Assembly (NCBI GenBank): GCA_902812875.1
Contig: CADDZV010000007.1
Coordinates: 1-61,929, forward strand
Length of the DNA: 61,929 nucleotides
DNA from: Clostridiales bacterium
GTDB taxonomy: Bacteria; Bacillota; Sulfobacillia; CADDZV01
Reading direction: 5' to 3'
Below the pieces are notes generated by a model. The model saw only the letters and a list, made by a program, of their open reading frames with translations. It was not told the DNA's origin and made no database searches. A program made the translations under genes and the position numbers. Of this stretch, positions 50,572 to 60,556 are shown piece after piece. How positions within the stretch are numbered: position 1 is the stretch's first letter; each line of letters starts with the position of its first letter.

Positions 50572-52812
50572 TCACCTGCCCCCCCCTCTTCCCTCGGCGT
50601 TGATGTCCTGTCCGAACAGGCGCCGGTATTGTTCTAAGCCGATGAGGATTTCGCGCGGCTTTGCCCCTTCGTGGGGGCCCACAATCCCGCGGCTTTCCAT
50701 GATGTCAATCAGCCGGGCCGCACGGGTGTACCCCACCCGCAGTCTTCGCTGTAGCATCGAAGCCGATGCCTGTCTAGTCTCAAGGATAACACGCACGGCG
50801 TCCGGCAATAGCGGGTCATCAAGTTCTGTCTGGGTTTCCCCGTCATCGTCCGCGACTGCAATTTCCTGGAATTGTGGGCTGGCCTGGTTACGCACAAACT
50901 CGACCACCCGTTCCACCTCGTAATCCGAAACATAGGCGCCCTGGGCACGGATGGCATGCGAGGCCCCGACCGGATGGAACAGCATATCTCCGCGACCAAG
51001 AAGCTCCTCCGCTCCCTGCCCGTCCAGGATCGTCCGCGAGTCCGCCTGCGACGAAACCGCAAACGCTATGCGACTCGGGATGTTCGCCTTGATCACCCCT
51101 GTGATGACGTCGACGGACGGCCGCTGGGTTGCGACCACCAGGTGAATCCCGGCCGCCCTGGCCATTTGGGCCAGTCGCCAAATGGCATCTTCGACATCGC
51201 TGGCCGCCACCATCATGAGGTCTGCCAGTTCGTCGATCACCACCACGATGTACGGCAGATATTCGCCATCGTGGCCAGCGCTCACGAGGTCGTTGTACTT
51301 GTTGACGTCACGTACCCCCGCGGTTGCCAAGAGCTCGTAGCGCCGCATCATTTCCTTTACGACCCAGCGCAGGGCTTGGGCCGCGTGTTTGGGATCGGTA
51401 ATGAGGGGCGTAACGAGGTGTGGAATGCCGTTGAATACGCTAAGCTCTACCCGCTTGGGGTCAATCATCAGAAAGCGCACCTGGTCTGGACGTGCCCGAA
51501 AGAGCAGGCTGCAGATAAGAGCGTTCAGGCAAACACTCTTGCCGGAACCGGTGGCCCCGGCGATCAGTAGGTGTATGGTTTGTCCGAGATCCGCCACTAC
51601 CGGCCGGCCAGCGATGTCCTGGCCCAAGCCTACAGTCAGCAGGGACGGCGATTGCTGGAACTCTGGGCTTTCCAGCACCTCGCGCAGGTAGACAGTGAGC
51701 ACTTCCTGGTTGGGGACCTCCACACCCACGGCCGCCCGGCCCGGGATCGGGGCCTCGATGCGGATCGTGCGTGCGGCCAGCGCGAGTGCCAGATCGTCTG
51801 CCAAAGCCTTGATGCGTGCTACCTTCACCCCTTTGGCGGGCTGCAGGTCAAACCGAGTCACCGTCGGCCCCTGGTGGATCTCTACCACGCGCGCTTGGAC
51901 GCCAAAGCTCTGCAGCGTTTCCTCCAAGAGCCGCGCCCGCCCCTGTACATCGAGAACCTGCCCCTGCGGGCGCCGCGGCGGCCGGCGCAGCAGCTGCAAA
52001 GGCGGCAGCTGGTAGTTCTCGTACATGTGCTCTTGTGCCGCCGGAGTCGCCGAAGACGTTTTTTCGCCCTGCAGCGTCGCACCAGGCGGCAGTACGCCCT
52101 TGGGCGGCTTTTCCTCCGGTTGCGGCGACGGCCCTGACTCGTTTACCCGGGACTCGTTTTCACCTTCGTCCGGTTCGGCCGGCCCGCTTTCCGCATAGGG
52201 CTCGCCACCCCGGTAGACAACCGGTGCCGGCCCGCCGCCCAAGGTCTCGGTGGCCGGGACGTCGTCGAAGGCGTCAGCAGGCGAAGGCCTGGCAACACGC
52301 CTTCTTTTCCTGAGGATCTTGAGGAATTCAACTGCCGGTGCAATGAGCGGGCGGTCGACTGCCAACAGAAGCCCCAACAGTAAGGCCGCGAACAGGACGA
52401 CCCAACGCCCTGCCGTGCCCACGAGCCGCACGGTCGCGACCATTACTGCGGCACCCACAAGTCCGCCGCCGATGCCCTGGCGGCCGTAAAACATGGCCTC
52501 CGAAAGCGGCGCCGTTAGGTGGAAGAAGGCAGCAATCACCACCAATACAAGGAATCCGCCGACCAGTCGCCTGGCTTTGTGCACGACGCGCCGGTTCAAA
52601 ATGAGGTAGGCGCCCCACACCAGATACGCGGGAAGAATGGGGGCCGCGCTCCCGGCGAGAACCCGCATAAGCCCATTCGCCCACGCACCCAGCGCGCCAG
52701 CTCCATGCGTAAAAAGGGCGACGTAGCCAAATAGCCCCATCGCTGCCAGCACTACGCTGGCGAGTTCCGAGTCGATGCTAGGCCCCTTCCGCGGTGCAGC
52801 TTTTTTCGCCAT
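50572..52812 (-). CDS. ftsK: DNA translocase FtsK/SpoIIIE
   Basis: A 746-aa DNA pump moving chromosomes through the division or sporulation septum. Four to five N-terminal membrane segments (about 18-155), a Pro/Glu-rich linker (about 170-265), the RecA-like motor with Walker A GATGSGKS (419-426) and Walker B VVVIDELADLM, and a C-terminal gamma winged helix (LRVGYTRAARLIDIMESRGIVGP) are visible. The position beside tepA, ylzJ and dapA matches Bacillus spoIIIE. ATG follows GGAGG. Confidence 0.96.
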   Translation of the reverse strand: MAKKAAPRKGPSIDSELASVVLAAMGLFGYVALFTHGAGALGAWANGLMRVLAGSAAPILPAYLVWGAYLILNRRVVHKARRLVGGFLVLVVIAAFFHLTAPLSEAMFYGRQGIGGGLVGAAVMVATVRLVGTAGRWVVLFAALLLGLLLAVDRPLIAPAVEFLKILRKRRRVARPSPADAFDDVPATETLGGGPAPVVYRGGEPYAESGPAEPDEGENESRVNESGPSPQPEEKPPKGVLPPGATLQGEKTSSATPAAQEHMYENYQLPPLQLLRRPPRRPQGQVLDVQGRARLLEETLQSFGVQARVVEIHQGPTVTRFDLQPAKGVKVARIKALADDLALALAARTIRIEAPIPGRAAVGVEVPNQEVLTVYLREVLESPEFQQSPSLLTVGLGQDIAGRPVVADLGQTIHLLIAGATGSGKSVCLNALICSLLFRARPDQVRFLMIDPKRVELSVFNGIPHLVTPLITDPKHAAQALRWVVKEMMRRYELLATAGVRDVNKYNDLVSAGHDGEYLPYIVVVIDELADLMMVAASDVEDAIWRLAQMARAAGIHLVVATQRPSVDVITGVIKANIPSRIAFAVSSQADSRTILDGQGAEELLGRGDMLFHPVGASHAIRAQGAYVSDYEVERVVEFVRNQASPQFQEIAVADDDGETQTELDDPLLPDAVRVILETRQASASMLQRRLRVGYTRAARLIDIMESRGIVGPHEGAKPREILIGLEQYRRLFGQDINAEGRGGGR

Positions 52813-52848
52813 TTTTGCCTCCGGACCGGCCGCAAAATCTTGTAGTTG

Positions 52849-53640
52849 CTAATGTGCGAGCCAAAGGGTCAAAAGCCCGACCAGCCAGCAGTAATACGAA
52901 AACACGCTCAGTTTTCCTTTTTCGATTATCCGCAAAAGAATGCTGATCGAAGCGTATCCGGTCACGGCGGCGACGGCAAACCCCAGCCAGTCGGGGCCGT
53001 GCCAAGCCATGGCGCCGCTCGCGCCTACCCCGTGCAGCAGGTCGAGGGCAAACGCGCCGGCGATCGCCGGCACCGAAAGCAAGAAAGCGAAACGGGCAGC
53101 AAACTCCCTTTCGAAACCCAAGAGAAGACCCGTGGAGACAGTAAGTCCGGAACGTGATATCCCCGGGAAAACGGCAATGCCCTGGCCAATTCCGACCACC
53201 ACGGCCTGCCATGGAGTTGCCCGGCTTACACCGGTGCGCCCAGCGGGCTTATGCCCCGCCACCCACAGCACAACCCCCGTCAAAATAAACGAGACGCCTA
53301 CGGCAGTCAGCGAACCAAAGGCCTGTTCCACCCGGGACGCCAGTAAAAGCCCCATGATCCCAGTTGGCACCGAGGCAATTACCAGTAGCCAAAAAAGCCG
53401 GCGCCATTTTTTCGGCTCCCGCCCTGCCCCAAAAACGCCTTGCAAGATGGCCCAGAGGTCCCTGGCGTAAAACACGATCACCGCAACGAGTGTACCGGCA
53501 TGCAACAGGATGGAAGATCCCAGGTCGGGAGCGATGCCCAAAAGGTGAGCGGCCACTGCCAAATGCCCACTCGACGAGACCGGTAGGAATTCGGTCAGAC
53601 CTTGTACAATCCCCAGTAGCACGGCCTGTGCATACGTCAA
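52849..53640 (-). CDS. uppP: Undecaprenyl-diphosphatase UppP (BacA)
   Basis: A 263-aa polytopic membrane enzyme recycling the lipid carrier for cell-wall synthesis. GIVQGLTEFLPVSSSGHL and FPGISRSGLTVSTGLL are the two active-site blocks. I start at TTG 53638-53640 (MTYAQAVLLG): GGGGG lies nine bases upstream and the family length fits; the longer frame adds unlikely residues. The gene is inserted between ylzJ and ftsK, which is not the Bacillus order. Confidence 0.95.
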   Translation of the reverse strand: MTYAQAVLLGIVQGLTEFLPVSSSGHLAVAAHLLGIAPDLGSSILLHAGTLVAVIVFYARDLWAILQGVFGAGREPKKWRRLFWLLVIASVPTGIMGLLLASRVEQAFGSLTAVGVSFILTGVVLWVAGHKPAGRTGVSRATPWQAVVVGIGQGIAVFPGISRSGLTVSTGLLLGFEREFAARFAFLLSVPAIAGAFALDLLHGVGASGAMAWHGPDWLGFAVAAVTGYASISILLRIIEKGKLSVFSYYCWLVGLLTLWLAH

Positions 53641-53725
53641 AATGAAAATTCCCCCTGATTCCGTCGTGTAAGAGGCCAATTCACAACTGTACGGTATTCG
53701 GCAATGGCCTGCTCAGTCCTTTGTG

Positions 53726-53950
53726 CTAGCGGTCGCCGGACCGTATGTACTCGTGTGGAAAGACAGTGACTGGACTAAGGTAGGCAAAGGGGTTAGTGTG
53801 TTCCAACCGCACGGCGGCCCAGGTACCGTCGTCCTGCCTTTGAATGGTCAAAAATCCTCCCGCCCACGGTATGCACCGCAGGCGACGGGAATCTTCGTCA
53901 TCTGGTGGGCCCATTATGAGCTCCCCCGGCAGCGCTACGTGATGGATCAT
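53726..53950 (-). CDS. ylzJ: YlzJ-like protein
   Basis: A 74-aa protein with a charged centre ([26 protein letters not shown]) and the C-terminus [13 protein letters not shown], matching the YlzJ-like family encoded between tepA and spoIIIE in spore-formers. Function is unknown. The ATG overlaps the tepA stop (ATGA), so it is coupled to tepA. Confidence 0.85.
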   Translation of the reverse strand: MIHHVALPGELIMGPPDDEDSRRLRCIPWAGGFLTIQRQDDGTWAAVRLEHTNPFAYLSPVTVFPHEYIRSGDR

Positions 53951-54762
53951 TGGGAAACCATTCCGGGCGAGGGTGCCCAGTTCGCCGCGATCAGGTTCTC
54001 CAGCTCCTGGATAGCATCCCCCACCCCTCCCACGCGATCAACGAGCCCCTCCCGGACCGCATCTTCCCCTACGAGCACGGTGCCGATATCGCGCGCCAGT
54101 TCACCGGTGCGGAGCATCAGCTCGCGCAGGCGCTCTTCCGAGATGTGGGAATGGTCGACGATAAAGCGGATGACCCGTTCCTGCATGCGGTCAAGATACT
54201 CGTACGTCTGCGGTACCCCCACAACGAGGCCGGTAAACCGGATCGGATGGATGGTCATGGTGGCACTCGGGGCAATAAATGATCTGCTGGTGCTGACGGC
54301 GATCGGAATGCCGATGCTGTGGCCGCCTCCAAGCACCACCGACACGGTGGGCTTACGCAAGGTGGCAAGCATCTCGGCGATGGCCAGACCGGCTTCGACG
54401 TCGCCGCCGACCGTGTTTAGAAGCACGAGGAGGCCTTCGATTTCGCTTGCAAGTTCCACGGCGACCAGCTGAGGCAATACGTGCTCATATTTGGTGGTCT
54501 TGTTTTGTGGCGGCAGCACCAGATGGCCCTCGATCTGTCCGATGATGGTAAGACAATGTATGTGCGACTCGGGAAAGGTATGCGGAAAACCAAACGGCCC
54601 CGGAACCTGTGCGGCGTACGCCTGGAGGCGGGGTTCGGCCCCCGCCGGGAAAGCCCCTGGTGGCGTCACCACGGGGGGACTCCCTTGCTCGCGGGCCGGC
54701 TCGCCCGCCTCTGCCTTATACCGTTCTCCACTGTCCCCAGCCAGCATCGCTTGAACCTCCAC
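53947..54762 (-). CDS. tepA: ClpP-family serine protease TepA
   Basis: A 271-aa ClpP-like protein. The catalytic Ser is in [11 protein letters not shown] (about 150) and the His in MTIHPIRF; the oxyanion-hole [18 protein letters not shown] is present. A disordered, Pro/Gly/Glu-rich N-terminus of about 50 residues precedes it. TepA is reported to aid translocation in Bacillus and sits next to ylzJ and spoIIIE. The start is GTG with GGAG upstream. Confidence 0.92.
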   Translation of the reverse strand: MEVQAMLAGDSGERYKAEAGEPAREQGSPPVVTPPGAFPAGAEPRLQAYAAQVPGPFGFPHTFPESHIHCLTIIGQIEGHLVLPPQNKTTKYEHVLPQLVAVELASEIEGLLVLLNTVGGDVEAGLAIAEMLATLRKPTVSVVLGGGHSIGIPIAVSTSRSFIAPSATMTIHPIRFTGLVVGVPQTYEYLDRMQERVIRFIVDHSHISEERLRELMLRTGELARDIGTVLVGEDAVREGLVDRVGGVGDAIQELENLIAANWAPSPGMVSQ

Positions 54763-54823
54763 GGCATTCTCCCCATATAATCCCCCGGCCGTGGGGTTCC
54801 TACCACACGGATGGCAACGCTCG

Positions 54824-56482
54824 CTAGATTTCCATGATCACCGGCAGGATCATCGGCCGACGGCCGGTCTTTTCCTGCACGAACCGGCCCAGGACGTCGC
54901 GGATTTTCCCTTTCACGCTCGCCCACTCGCCGTTTCGGGAGCCGTGCAAACGCGAAAGGGCTGCCATTACCTGGACACGGGCTTCCCCGATGAGTTCGTC
55001 CGATTCCCGTACGTAGACAAACCCCCGGGACAGTATTTCCGGACCGGCAACGATCTCGCCTGACTGGCGGCTCAGTCCCACCACCACCACGATGATGCCG
55101 TCTGTCGCCAGTTGTTCGCGGTCACGCAGCACCGTTTTGCCGACGTCGCCTATCCCGAGGCCGTCAATGAGAACCCGGCCGGCCGGCACCCGTTGGCCGA
55201 CGGTGGCCTCGTCGCGGGAAAACTCGAGCGTCGTACCGTTATCAGCCAGAAGGATGTTCGCCCGCGGCACTCCCACTTCTTCTGCCAGCCAGGCGTGGTG
55301 CATGAGATGTCGCTGCTCACCGTGGATAGGCACGAAAAACCGTGGCTGCATCAGGTTCAGCATCAGCTTCAGGTCCTCGGCACTGCCGTGGCCAGAGACG
55401 TGCACCCCATCTTCGGCACCCAAAAGCACGCGTGCCTGCCGCTGGTACAAAAGGTCCATGGTGCGGTAAACCATGCGCTCGTTACCCGGTATGGGTGTAG
55501 CGGAAATGATCACGGTCTCGCCGGGGATCACTTGAATGTGCCGGTGCTCGCCGCTTGCGATGCGTGCCAATGCCGAAAGCGGTTCTCCTTGGCTGCCCGT
55601 GGTCACCACGACCTGCCTGTCCGCGGGAAGCCGCGAGATGTCCTCGATGTCGACCACCGCACCATCGGGTACATCCAGATAGCCAAGACGTTGGGCCACT
55701 TCCACGCTGTTTACAAGGCTTCTGCCCGTAAAAGCGACCAGGCGGCCGTTGGCCACGGCAGCGTCCACCACCTGTTGGACCCGGTGGATGTTCGATGCGA
55801 AAGTGGCCACGATGATGCGGCTCGTACTGCGGGCGAAAATGTCCTCGAGTTGCCTTCCGACTTGTTTTTCCGAAGGAGTGTAGCCCGGGCGCGGGGCGTT
55901 CGTGCTGTCAGACAAAAGGATATGCACGCCGCGGGCTCCGAGGGTGGCCATAAACTGCAGGTCTGCCACCCGGCCATCGACCGGCGTCTGGTCGAACTTG
56001 AAATCACCAGTATGCACGACCAGTCCCACAGGCGTCTGCACCGCCACGCCCACGGCATCGGGAATACTGTGGTTCACCCGGAACATTTCGACCGTAAAAG
56101 GACCGATCGTGAGGCGTTCCCGCGGGCGTACAACCCGCGAGCCGGGCGGCAGGGGGATGTTCTCTTCCAGTAACTTTTCTTCCACCAACCCCATGGTTAG
56201 CCTGGTGGCAAAAACAGGCACGGAGACGTTGCGAAGCAGGTACGGCACCGCACCAATATGATCCTCGTGTCCGTGCGTCAGTACCAGACCTTTGATATCC
56301 CGCTGGTGTTCCACGAGAAAGGTGAGATCGGGAAGCACGAGGTCTACCCCGGGCTCGTCCCGGGGAAACGTTAGGCCGCAATCGATTACAAGCAGGTTGT
56401 CTTGATAGTTAATGACCGTTACATTTTTGCCGACTTCTCCTAGGCCGCCTAGGAAATGGATCTTAATCTTGTTTTGGCTCAA
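54824..56482 (-). CDS. rnj: Ribonuclease J
   Basis: A 552-aa metallo-beta-lactamase/beta-CASP nuclease with 5'-3' exo- and endoribonuclease activity. HGHEDHIGA (70-78) is the zinc motif, [21 protein letters not shown] and [22 protein letters not shown] the beta-CASP region, and the C-terminus is the dimerisation domain. It starts at TTG 56480-56482 with GGAGGT nine bases upstream. Its own promoter and a folded leader of about 160 bases precede it, so translation or processing may be autoregulated. J1 versus J2 is undecided; rnjB holds this position in Bacillus. Confidence 0.95.
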   Translation of the reverse strand: MSQNKIKIHFLGGLGEVGKNVTVINYQDNLLVIDCGLTFPRDEPGVDLVLPDLTFLVEHQRDIKGLVLTHGHEDHIGAVPYLLRNVSVPVFATRLTMGLVEEKLLEENIPLPPGSRVVRPRERLTIGPFTVEMFRVNHSIPDAVGVAVQTPVGLVVHTGDFKFDQTPVDGRVADLQFMATLGARGVHILLSDSTNAPRPGYTPSEKQVGRQLEDIFARSTSRIIVATFASNIHRVQQVVDAAVANGRLVAFTGRSLVNSVEVAQRLGYLDVPDGAVVDIEDISRLPADRQVVVTTGSQGEPLSALARIASGEHRHIQVIPGETVIISATPIPGNERMVYRTMDLLYQRQARVLLGAEDGVHVSGHGSAEDLKLMLNLMQPRFFVPIHGEQRHLMHHAWLAEEVGVPRANILLADNGTTLEFSRDEATVGQRVPAGRVLIDGLGIGDVGKTVLRDREQLATDGIIVVVVGLSRQSGEIVAGPEILSRGFVYVRESDELIGEARVQVMAALSRLHGSRNGEWASVKGKIRDVLGRFVQEKTGRRPMILPVIMEI

Positions 56483-56496
56483 TACATGCTACCTCC

Positions 56497-56627
56497 GCAT
56501 CACGCGAGATTTCGTCAGGTGGGCGATAAGCAATACACACAAGCGGGGCTGCCCACTCGAGCCGCCCCGCTACCGCCAGCACCCAGCCCAGTTCGGCTTC
56601 CGACGGGCGCTGGCCTGACACCTGACG
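56497..56627 (-). promoter_or_regulatory. Structured 5' leader of the RNase J gene (three-way junction)
   Basis: Three perfect helices fit the minus-strand leader. P1: 56619-56627 with 56513-56521 (9 bp, CACCTGACG/CGTCAGGTG). P2: 56609-56614 with 56575-56580 (GCTGGC/GCCAGC), with inner GGGC/GCCC and CCG/CGG. P3: 56564-56571 with 56542-56549 (8 bp, GCCCCGCT/AGCGGGGC). The 3' strand of P1 ends 16 bases before the SD, so folding could affect ribosome access or cleavage. I do not recognise it as a known riboswitch. Confidence 0.5.
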
Positions 56628-56648
56628 TCCACGCAGAATAGTCGCCTT

Positions 56649-56676
56649 ATTTTACCACGCCAGCCTACGCTGTCAA
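56649..56676 (-). promoter_or_regulatory. Sigma-A-type promoter of the RNase J gene
   Basis: TTGACA (56671-56676) and TAAAAT (56649-56654) are 16 bp apart on the minus strand. The -35 overlaps the dapA stop codon. The start site is expected near 56642. Confidence 0.7.
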
Positions 56677-57563
56677 AGAATTCCCGCCGCTTTCAAGGCG
56701 CCGGCAATAACCTGCAACTCACCGTCGGTGGCCGGCACGAGCGGCAGCCGCGGCGCGCCAACCTTCAGCCCTAGCATGTTGACTGCGGCCTTTACGGGCA
56801 CCGGATTGGTCGTAACGAACATCGCCTTGAAAAGCGGGAAGAGCTGTTGATGCAAAGCCGCGGCCTTTCCGGTGTCACCGTTCACGTATGCTTCGATCAT
56901 GTCCTTGATGGCACGGCCTGCCACATGGGAGGCCACGCTGACGACGCCGACGCCGCCCACCGCCAGCATCGGTAAAGTCAAGCTGTCGTCCCCGCTGTAG
57001 ACTGCGATCTGCGGCGTTCCCCGTAGAATTTCGGAGACCTGGTCGAGGCTTCCGGACGCCTCCTTGATGGCCACGATGTTGGCAATCTTCGCAAGCCGTA
57101 TCACCGTAGCGGGTAGCAGGTTGACTGATGTGCGCCCTGGCACGTTATACAGAAGAACCGGCAGGTCGACACTTTCGGCCACCCGGGCGAAATGCTGATA
57201 CAGTCCCTCCTGGGACGGTTTGTTGTAGTACGGGCAAACCAACATGAGACCGTGGGCTCCGAGATCGCGGGCGGCCTTGCTGAGCGAGACGCTCTTGGCC
57301 GTGCTGTTGGTTCCCGTGCCGGCCAGTACGTACGCCCGGTTGCCAACCGCCTCCACGACCACCTTGATAAGCTCAAGCCGCTCCTCGTCAGTCAGGGTGG
57401 CCGACTCGCCGGTGCTCCCGGCTACTACCAGGCCGTCGGCCCCCTGCTCGTCGACGAGGTACCGTGCGAGCTCCCTGGCCACCCCGTAGTCGACGGCAAG
57501 ATCGTCGGTGAACGGTGTGATCATGGCCGTGAGCAATCTGCCAAACGGAGTTTTCTCTGCCAT
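56673..57563 (-). CDS. dapA: 4-hydroxy-tetrahydrodipicolinate synthase
   Basis: A 296-aa aldolase condensing pyruvate with aspartate semialdehyde. GSTGESATL binds pyruvate, [12 protein letters not shown] carries the Tyr-containing loop, and VAIKEASG the Schiff-base Lys. ATG 57561-57563 starts [18 protein letters not shown] lies 13 bases upstream. It follows dapG by 23 bp. Its product feeds DapB (lysine/DAP) and dipicolinate synthase. Confidence 0.96.
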   Translation of the reverse strand: MAEKTPFGRLLTAMITPFTDDLAVDYGVARELARYLVDEQGADGLVVAGSTGESATLTDEERLELIKVVVEAVGNRAYVLAGTGTNSTAKSVSLSKAARDLGAHGLMLVCPYYNKPSQEGLYQHFARVAESVDLPVLLYNVPGRTSVNLLPATVIRLAKIANIVAIKEASGSLDQVSEILRGTPQIAVYSGDDSLTLPMLAVGGVGVVSVASHVAGRAIKDMIEAYVNGDTGKAAALHQQLFPLFKAMFVTTNPVPVKAAVNMLGLKVGAPRLPLVPATDGELQVIAGALKAAGIL

Positions 57564-57586
57564 GCCTTCTAATCCCCCTTCCCTTC

Positions 57587-58807
57587 TCAACCCTGCCCCA
57601 GCTGGAATTCCGAATGCAGTGCCTGCACAGCGGCCTTCACCAGGTTGCCCGGCACCAGGCACGAAATCGTCAGGTGGGAGTCAGAGGTCTGCAATATGGG
57701 CACCCCGGCACCGTGGAGAGCCCGCACGACTTTGGCCATTACCCCTGGTACGCCCCGCATGCCGAGCCCCACCACCGAGACCTTTGCACAGTCCGCCACC
57801 ACTTCCACGCTAAAACCAAGGCCAGCCAGTATCTTCTCCGCCCGTTCCGCCACTGCCTCGCTGACAGTGAACGTCTGTCCGTTTTCACTCACGTTGATGA
57901 GGTCGACGCTGATGCCAGCTTGCGCCAGGCTTTCAAAAACCTCGAGACTTCTGTCTTGGTGGTCCGGCGCCCGCACGCGCAGTTGTGCCACGCCGCCAAG
58001 GTACGTTACAGCCGTCACCGGGCGCCGCAGCCGCTGCTCGCTGAACACGCCGGTGCCATTGTTGGGGTGAGCCGTAATGAGCGTACCGGTGCCTTTGCCG
58101 GTGGTGTCGAGCACCCGCACCGGGATGCTTTCCGCCATGGCGATTTCTACTGCCCGCGGATGGACCACCTTGGCCCCCGCGTGTGCCATTTGCCAGATCT
58201 CGGAATAGGCCACCTCGTCGATGGTGCGCGCTTCGGGTACTAGCCGCGGGTCTGCGGTCTTGACGCCGTCCACGTCGGTGTAGATTTCCACCACCTCCGC
58301 GTGCAGGGCTGCTCCGACCGCGGCGGCCGTCGTGTCGCTGCCGCCCCGTCCCAAGGTGGCGATCTCGCCGTCAGGCGTCATCCCCTGGAAGCCGGTGATC
58401 ACCGGGATACGCCTGTTTTCCAGGTGACGTGTCAGACGCGACGTGTCCACACGCGTGATGATCGCGTTTCCAAATGTGTCGTCCGTGACAATGCCGGCCT
58501 GCCACCCCGTAAGCGGAATCGGGTCAAGCCCGTGGCGCCTGAGATGGTAAGACATCACCACTGCTGAGATGATTTCGCCGCAAGCGGCCAAGAGATCAAG
58601 GTCCCGCTCCGGCATCATCCCGTCGCGACCGACCAGGTCGAGCAGGCTGTCGGTCGCGTACGGTTCCCCGCGGCGTCCCATCGCGGACACCACCACGACC
58701 GGCCAGCGGCCCGATTCCACAGTGGCCTGCACACGGCGAGCTGCCTCCTCCCGCCGCTCGGGGGTGTTGACCGACGTGCCGCCGAACTTCATTACGACTA
58801 CGTTCAT
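57587..58807 (-). CDS. dapG: Aspartate kinase I
   Basis: A 406-aa aspartokinase. MKFGGTSV and the later [11 protein letters not shown] are active-site loops; two C-terminal ACT domains (about 270-400; [45 protein letters not shown]) form the allosteric part. DapG in Bacillus is the DAP-inhibited isozyme in the same cluster. ATG has GGGGG upstream. Confidence 0.94.
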   Translation of the reverse strand: MNVVVMKFGGTSVNTPERREEAARRVQATVESGRWPVVVVSAMGRRGEPYATDSLLDLVGRDGMMPERDLDLLAACGEIISAVVMSYHLRRHGLDPIPLTGWQAGIVTDDTFGNAIITRVDTSRLTRHLENRRIPVITGFQGMTPDGEIATLGRGGSDTTAAAVGAALHAEVVEIYTDVDGVKTADPRLVPEARTIDEVAYSEIWQMAHAGAKVVHPRAVEIAMAESIPVRVLDTTGKGTGTLITAHPNNGTGVFSEQRLRRPVTAVTYLGGVAQLRVRAPDHQDRSLEVFESLAQAGISVDLINVSENGQTFTVSEAVAERAEKILAGLGFSVEVVADCAKVSVVGLGMRGVPGVMAKVVRALHGAGVPILQTSDSHLTISCLVPGNLVKAAVQALHSEFQLGQG

Positions 58808-58831
58808 GTGCTTTACCCCCGTATCACGACG

Positions 58832-59836
58832 TCACGTGCCGACCCCGAACAGAGTTTCGGCAATTTGCACTGCGTTGGTAGCTGCCCCTTTTCGCAGGTT
58901 GTCAGCCACTACCCACAGCACAAGCCCATTGGGGACCGTGGGATCTCGCCGCACTCGCCCCACCATCACCGGATCCTTCCCGGCAGCATCGAGCGGGGTA
59001 GGATACCCGTTGCCCTCCCATAGCTGCACGCCTTCAGCACGGCTCAAAATTGCCTGTGCCTCCGCCGGGCCGAGTTCCTCCTCCGTTTCCAGCCATACGG
59101 CCTCGGCGTGGGAAATAAACACCGGCACCCGCACGCAGGTGGCAGTGATCGGGAGCGTCGGCAGACCGAGAATCTTGCGCGTTTCCCGCACTATTTTGAT
59201 CTCCTCCCCGGTGTTGCCTTCCAGGTCGAAGTCATCAATGTGTGGGAACAGGTTGAACGCGATCGGCCGCGGGTAAAGCTCGGCAACAGGCGTTTTGCCG
59301 GCCAGCACGTCGCGCGTCTGTGTCTCCAGCTCCGACATGGCCTTCTGCCCTGTACCGGAAACCGACTGGTACGAGGCCACCACCAGTCGCCTGGCACCCG
59401 CTCGGCGGATGAGGGGAGCCACCGCCACCACCAACTGGATGGTGGAGCAGTTCGGGCTTGCGATAATGCCGTGGTGCTCTTCTAGGTCCCGCGCGTTCAC
59501 TTCCGGCACTACCAGCGGGACAGCCGGGTCCATCCGGTAGAAGCTACTTTTGTCGATCGCTACTGCGCCGGCGGCCACGGCTACTGGAATCCATCGGCTG
59601 CTGATATCAGCACCGGTGGCGAAAAACGCCACATCAACTCCCTGAAAAAGTTCCGCGGTGACCTCGTGTACAGTCAGGCTTTCGCCCTCGAAGGTCACCG
59701 TGCTGCCGGCAGAGTGGCTGGAAGCCATCAATACGAGTTCCCGCACGGGAAACTTTCGTTCTGCCATCACCTGCAACAGTGCGTGCCCGACTGCCCCCGT
59801 GGGGCCTGCAATGGCGACTTTCAAACCGGATGACAT
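58832..59836 (-). CDS. asd: Aspartate-semialdehyde dehydrogenase
   Basis: A 334-aa NADPH enzyme reducing aspartyl phosphate. GPTGAVGHALL is the nucleotide fold and IASPNCSTIQLVV carries the catalytic Cys; SYQSVSGTGQKAM and the later HAEAVWLETEE are typical. ATG 59834-59836 has GAGGGGAAG upstream. It lies 20 bp after dpaB and provides substrate for DapA. Confidence 0.95.
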   Translation of the reverse strand: MSSGLKVAIAGPTGAVGHALLQVMAERKFPVRELVLMASSHSAGSTVTFEGESLTVHEVTAELFQGVDVAFFATGADISSRWIPVAVAAGAVAIDKSSFYRMDPAVPLVVPEVNARDLEEHHGIIASPNCSTIQLVVAVAPLIRRAGARRLVVASYQSVSGTGQKAMSELETQTRDVLAGKTPVAELYPRPIAFNLFPHIDDFDLEGNTGEEIKIVRETRKILGLPTLPITATCVRVPVFISHAEAVWLETEEELGPAEAQAILSRAEGVQLWEGNGYPTPLDAAGKDPVMVGRVRRDPTVPNGLVLWVVADNLRKGAATNAVQIAETLFGVGT

Positions 59837-59856
59837 GGTATCTTCCCCTCTTCCTG

Positions 59857-60444
59857 TCACGTACGCGGCCCTAAAAGAAGTGGCTGCAGTTGGCGACCGG
59901 CCAGGGCAGCCTCGATGGTGGGCAGGAGCAACGCGTCGTCAGAGTCTACCGAGTACGGTTTTTCCCCCGGATTATCCTGTCCGAACGGCACAAAATAGAC
60001 GTTTTTGGCTGCCAACAGGATAGCAAGATTGGCAGCGTTCAGTCCCAGGATGTCATTGCTGCTGATCGCCAGGACGACGGGACGCTTGCTGCGCAGGGTT
60101 GCCTTTACCGCCATCAGCACCGGCGAGTCGGTCAGCCCATGGGCGATGCGCGCCAGCGTATTGCCAGTGCATGGAGCAACCACGGTGACGTCCATGGCCT
60201 TCATCGGGCCGAGTGGTTCCACCTCCGGAATGGTAAGCAACGCTTGATGAGCAGTAATGTTACGCAGGCTCGCAAGCCATTGCTCCGGGTCGCCAAACCG
60301 CGTGCTTTCGTGGGAAACGCTCCAAGACAGCACTGGCACCACATCCAGACCGGCCGCCACGCCCTCCTTCATCCTGTTCAGGTAACGTTGAATATTATGA
60401 TGCGATCCCGTAATACCCCAGACCACCCGTACTCCTGCGAGCAC
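59857..60444 (-). CDS. dpaB: Dipicolinate synthase subunit B (SpoVFB)
   Basis: A 195-aa flavoprotein-like subunit. WGITGSHHN, RFGDPEQW, EPLGPMKAMDVTVVAPCTGNT and the C-terminal NVYFVPFGQDNP follow Bacillus SpoVFB closely. It should complete spore dipicolinate synthesis in the mother cell with DpaA. I start at GTG 60442-60444, with GCGGAG five bases upstream; the longer frame overlaps dapB and reads non-coding. No dpaA is present; dapB occupies the expected position. A sigma-K-like promoter lies upstream. Confidence 0.93.
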   Translation of the reverse strand: MLAGVRVVWGITGSHHNIQRYLNRMKEGVAAGLDVVPVLSWSVSHESTRFGDPEQWLASLRNITAHQALLTIPEVEPLGPMKAMDVTVVAPCTGNTLARIAHGLTDSPVLMAVKATLRSKRPVVLAISSNDILGLNAANLAILLAAKNVYFVPFGQDNPGEKPYSVDSDDALLLPTIEAALAGRQLQPLLLGPRT

Positions 60445-60503
60445 CGGTACTCCGCCCCCTCGCCGCTCATCAGTATTGTCATGTCCGCCGTCGCGGTCCG
60501 GGG

Positions 60504-60529
60504 TAATATATGTGTCAACGAAGCACAGT
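60504..60529 (-). promoter_or_regulatory. Sigma-K-like promoter candidate before dpaB
   Basis: CATATATTA on the minus strand matches the sigma-K -10 CATAnnnTA. An AC dinucleotide lies 15 bases upstream (another at 18; 16-17 is usual). It overlaps an inverted repeat AAGCAC/GTGCTT. Located in the 112-bp gap between dapB and dpaB, about 60 bases before the dpaB start. Confidence 0.4.
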
Positions 60530-60556
60530 GGTGCTTGTACCCAGCGCAGGCGCTCA

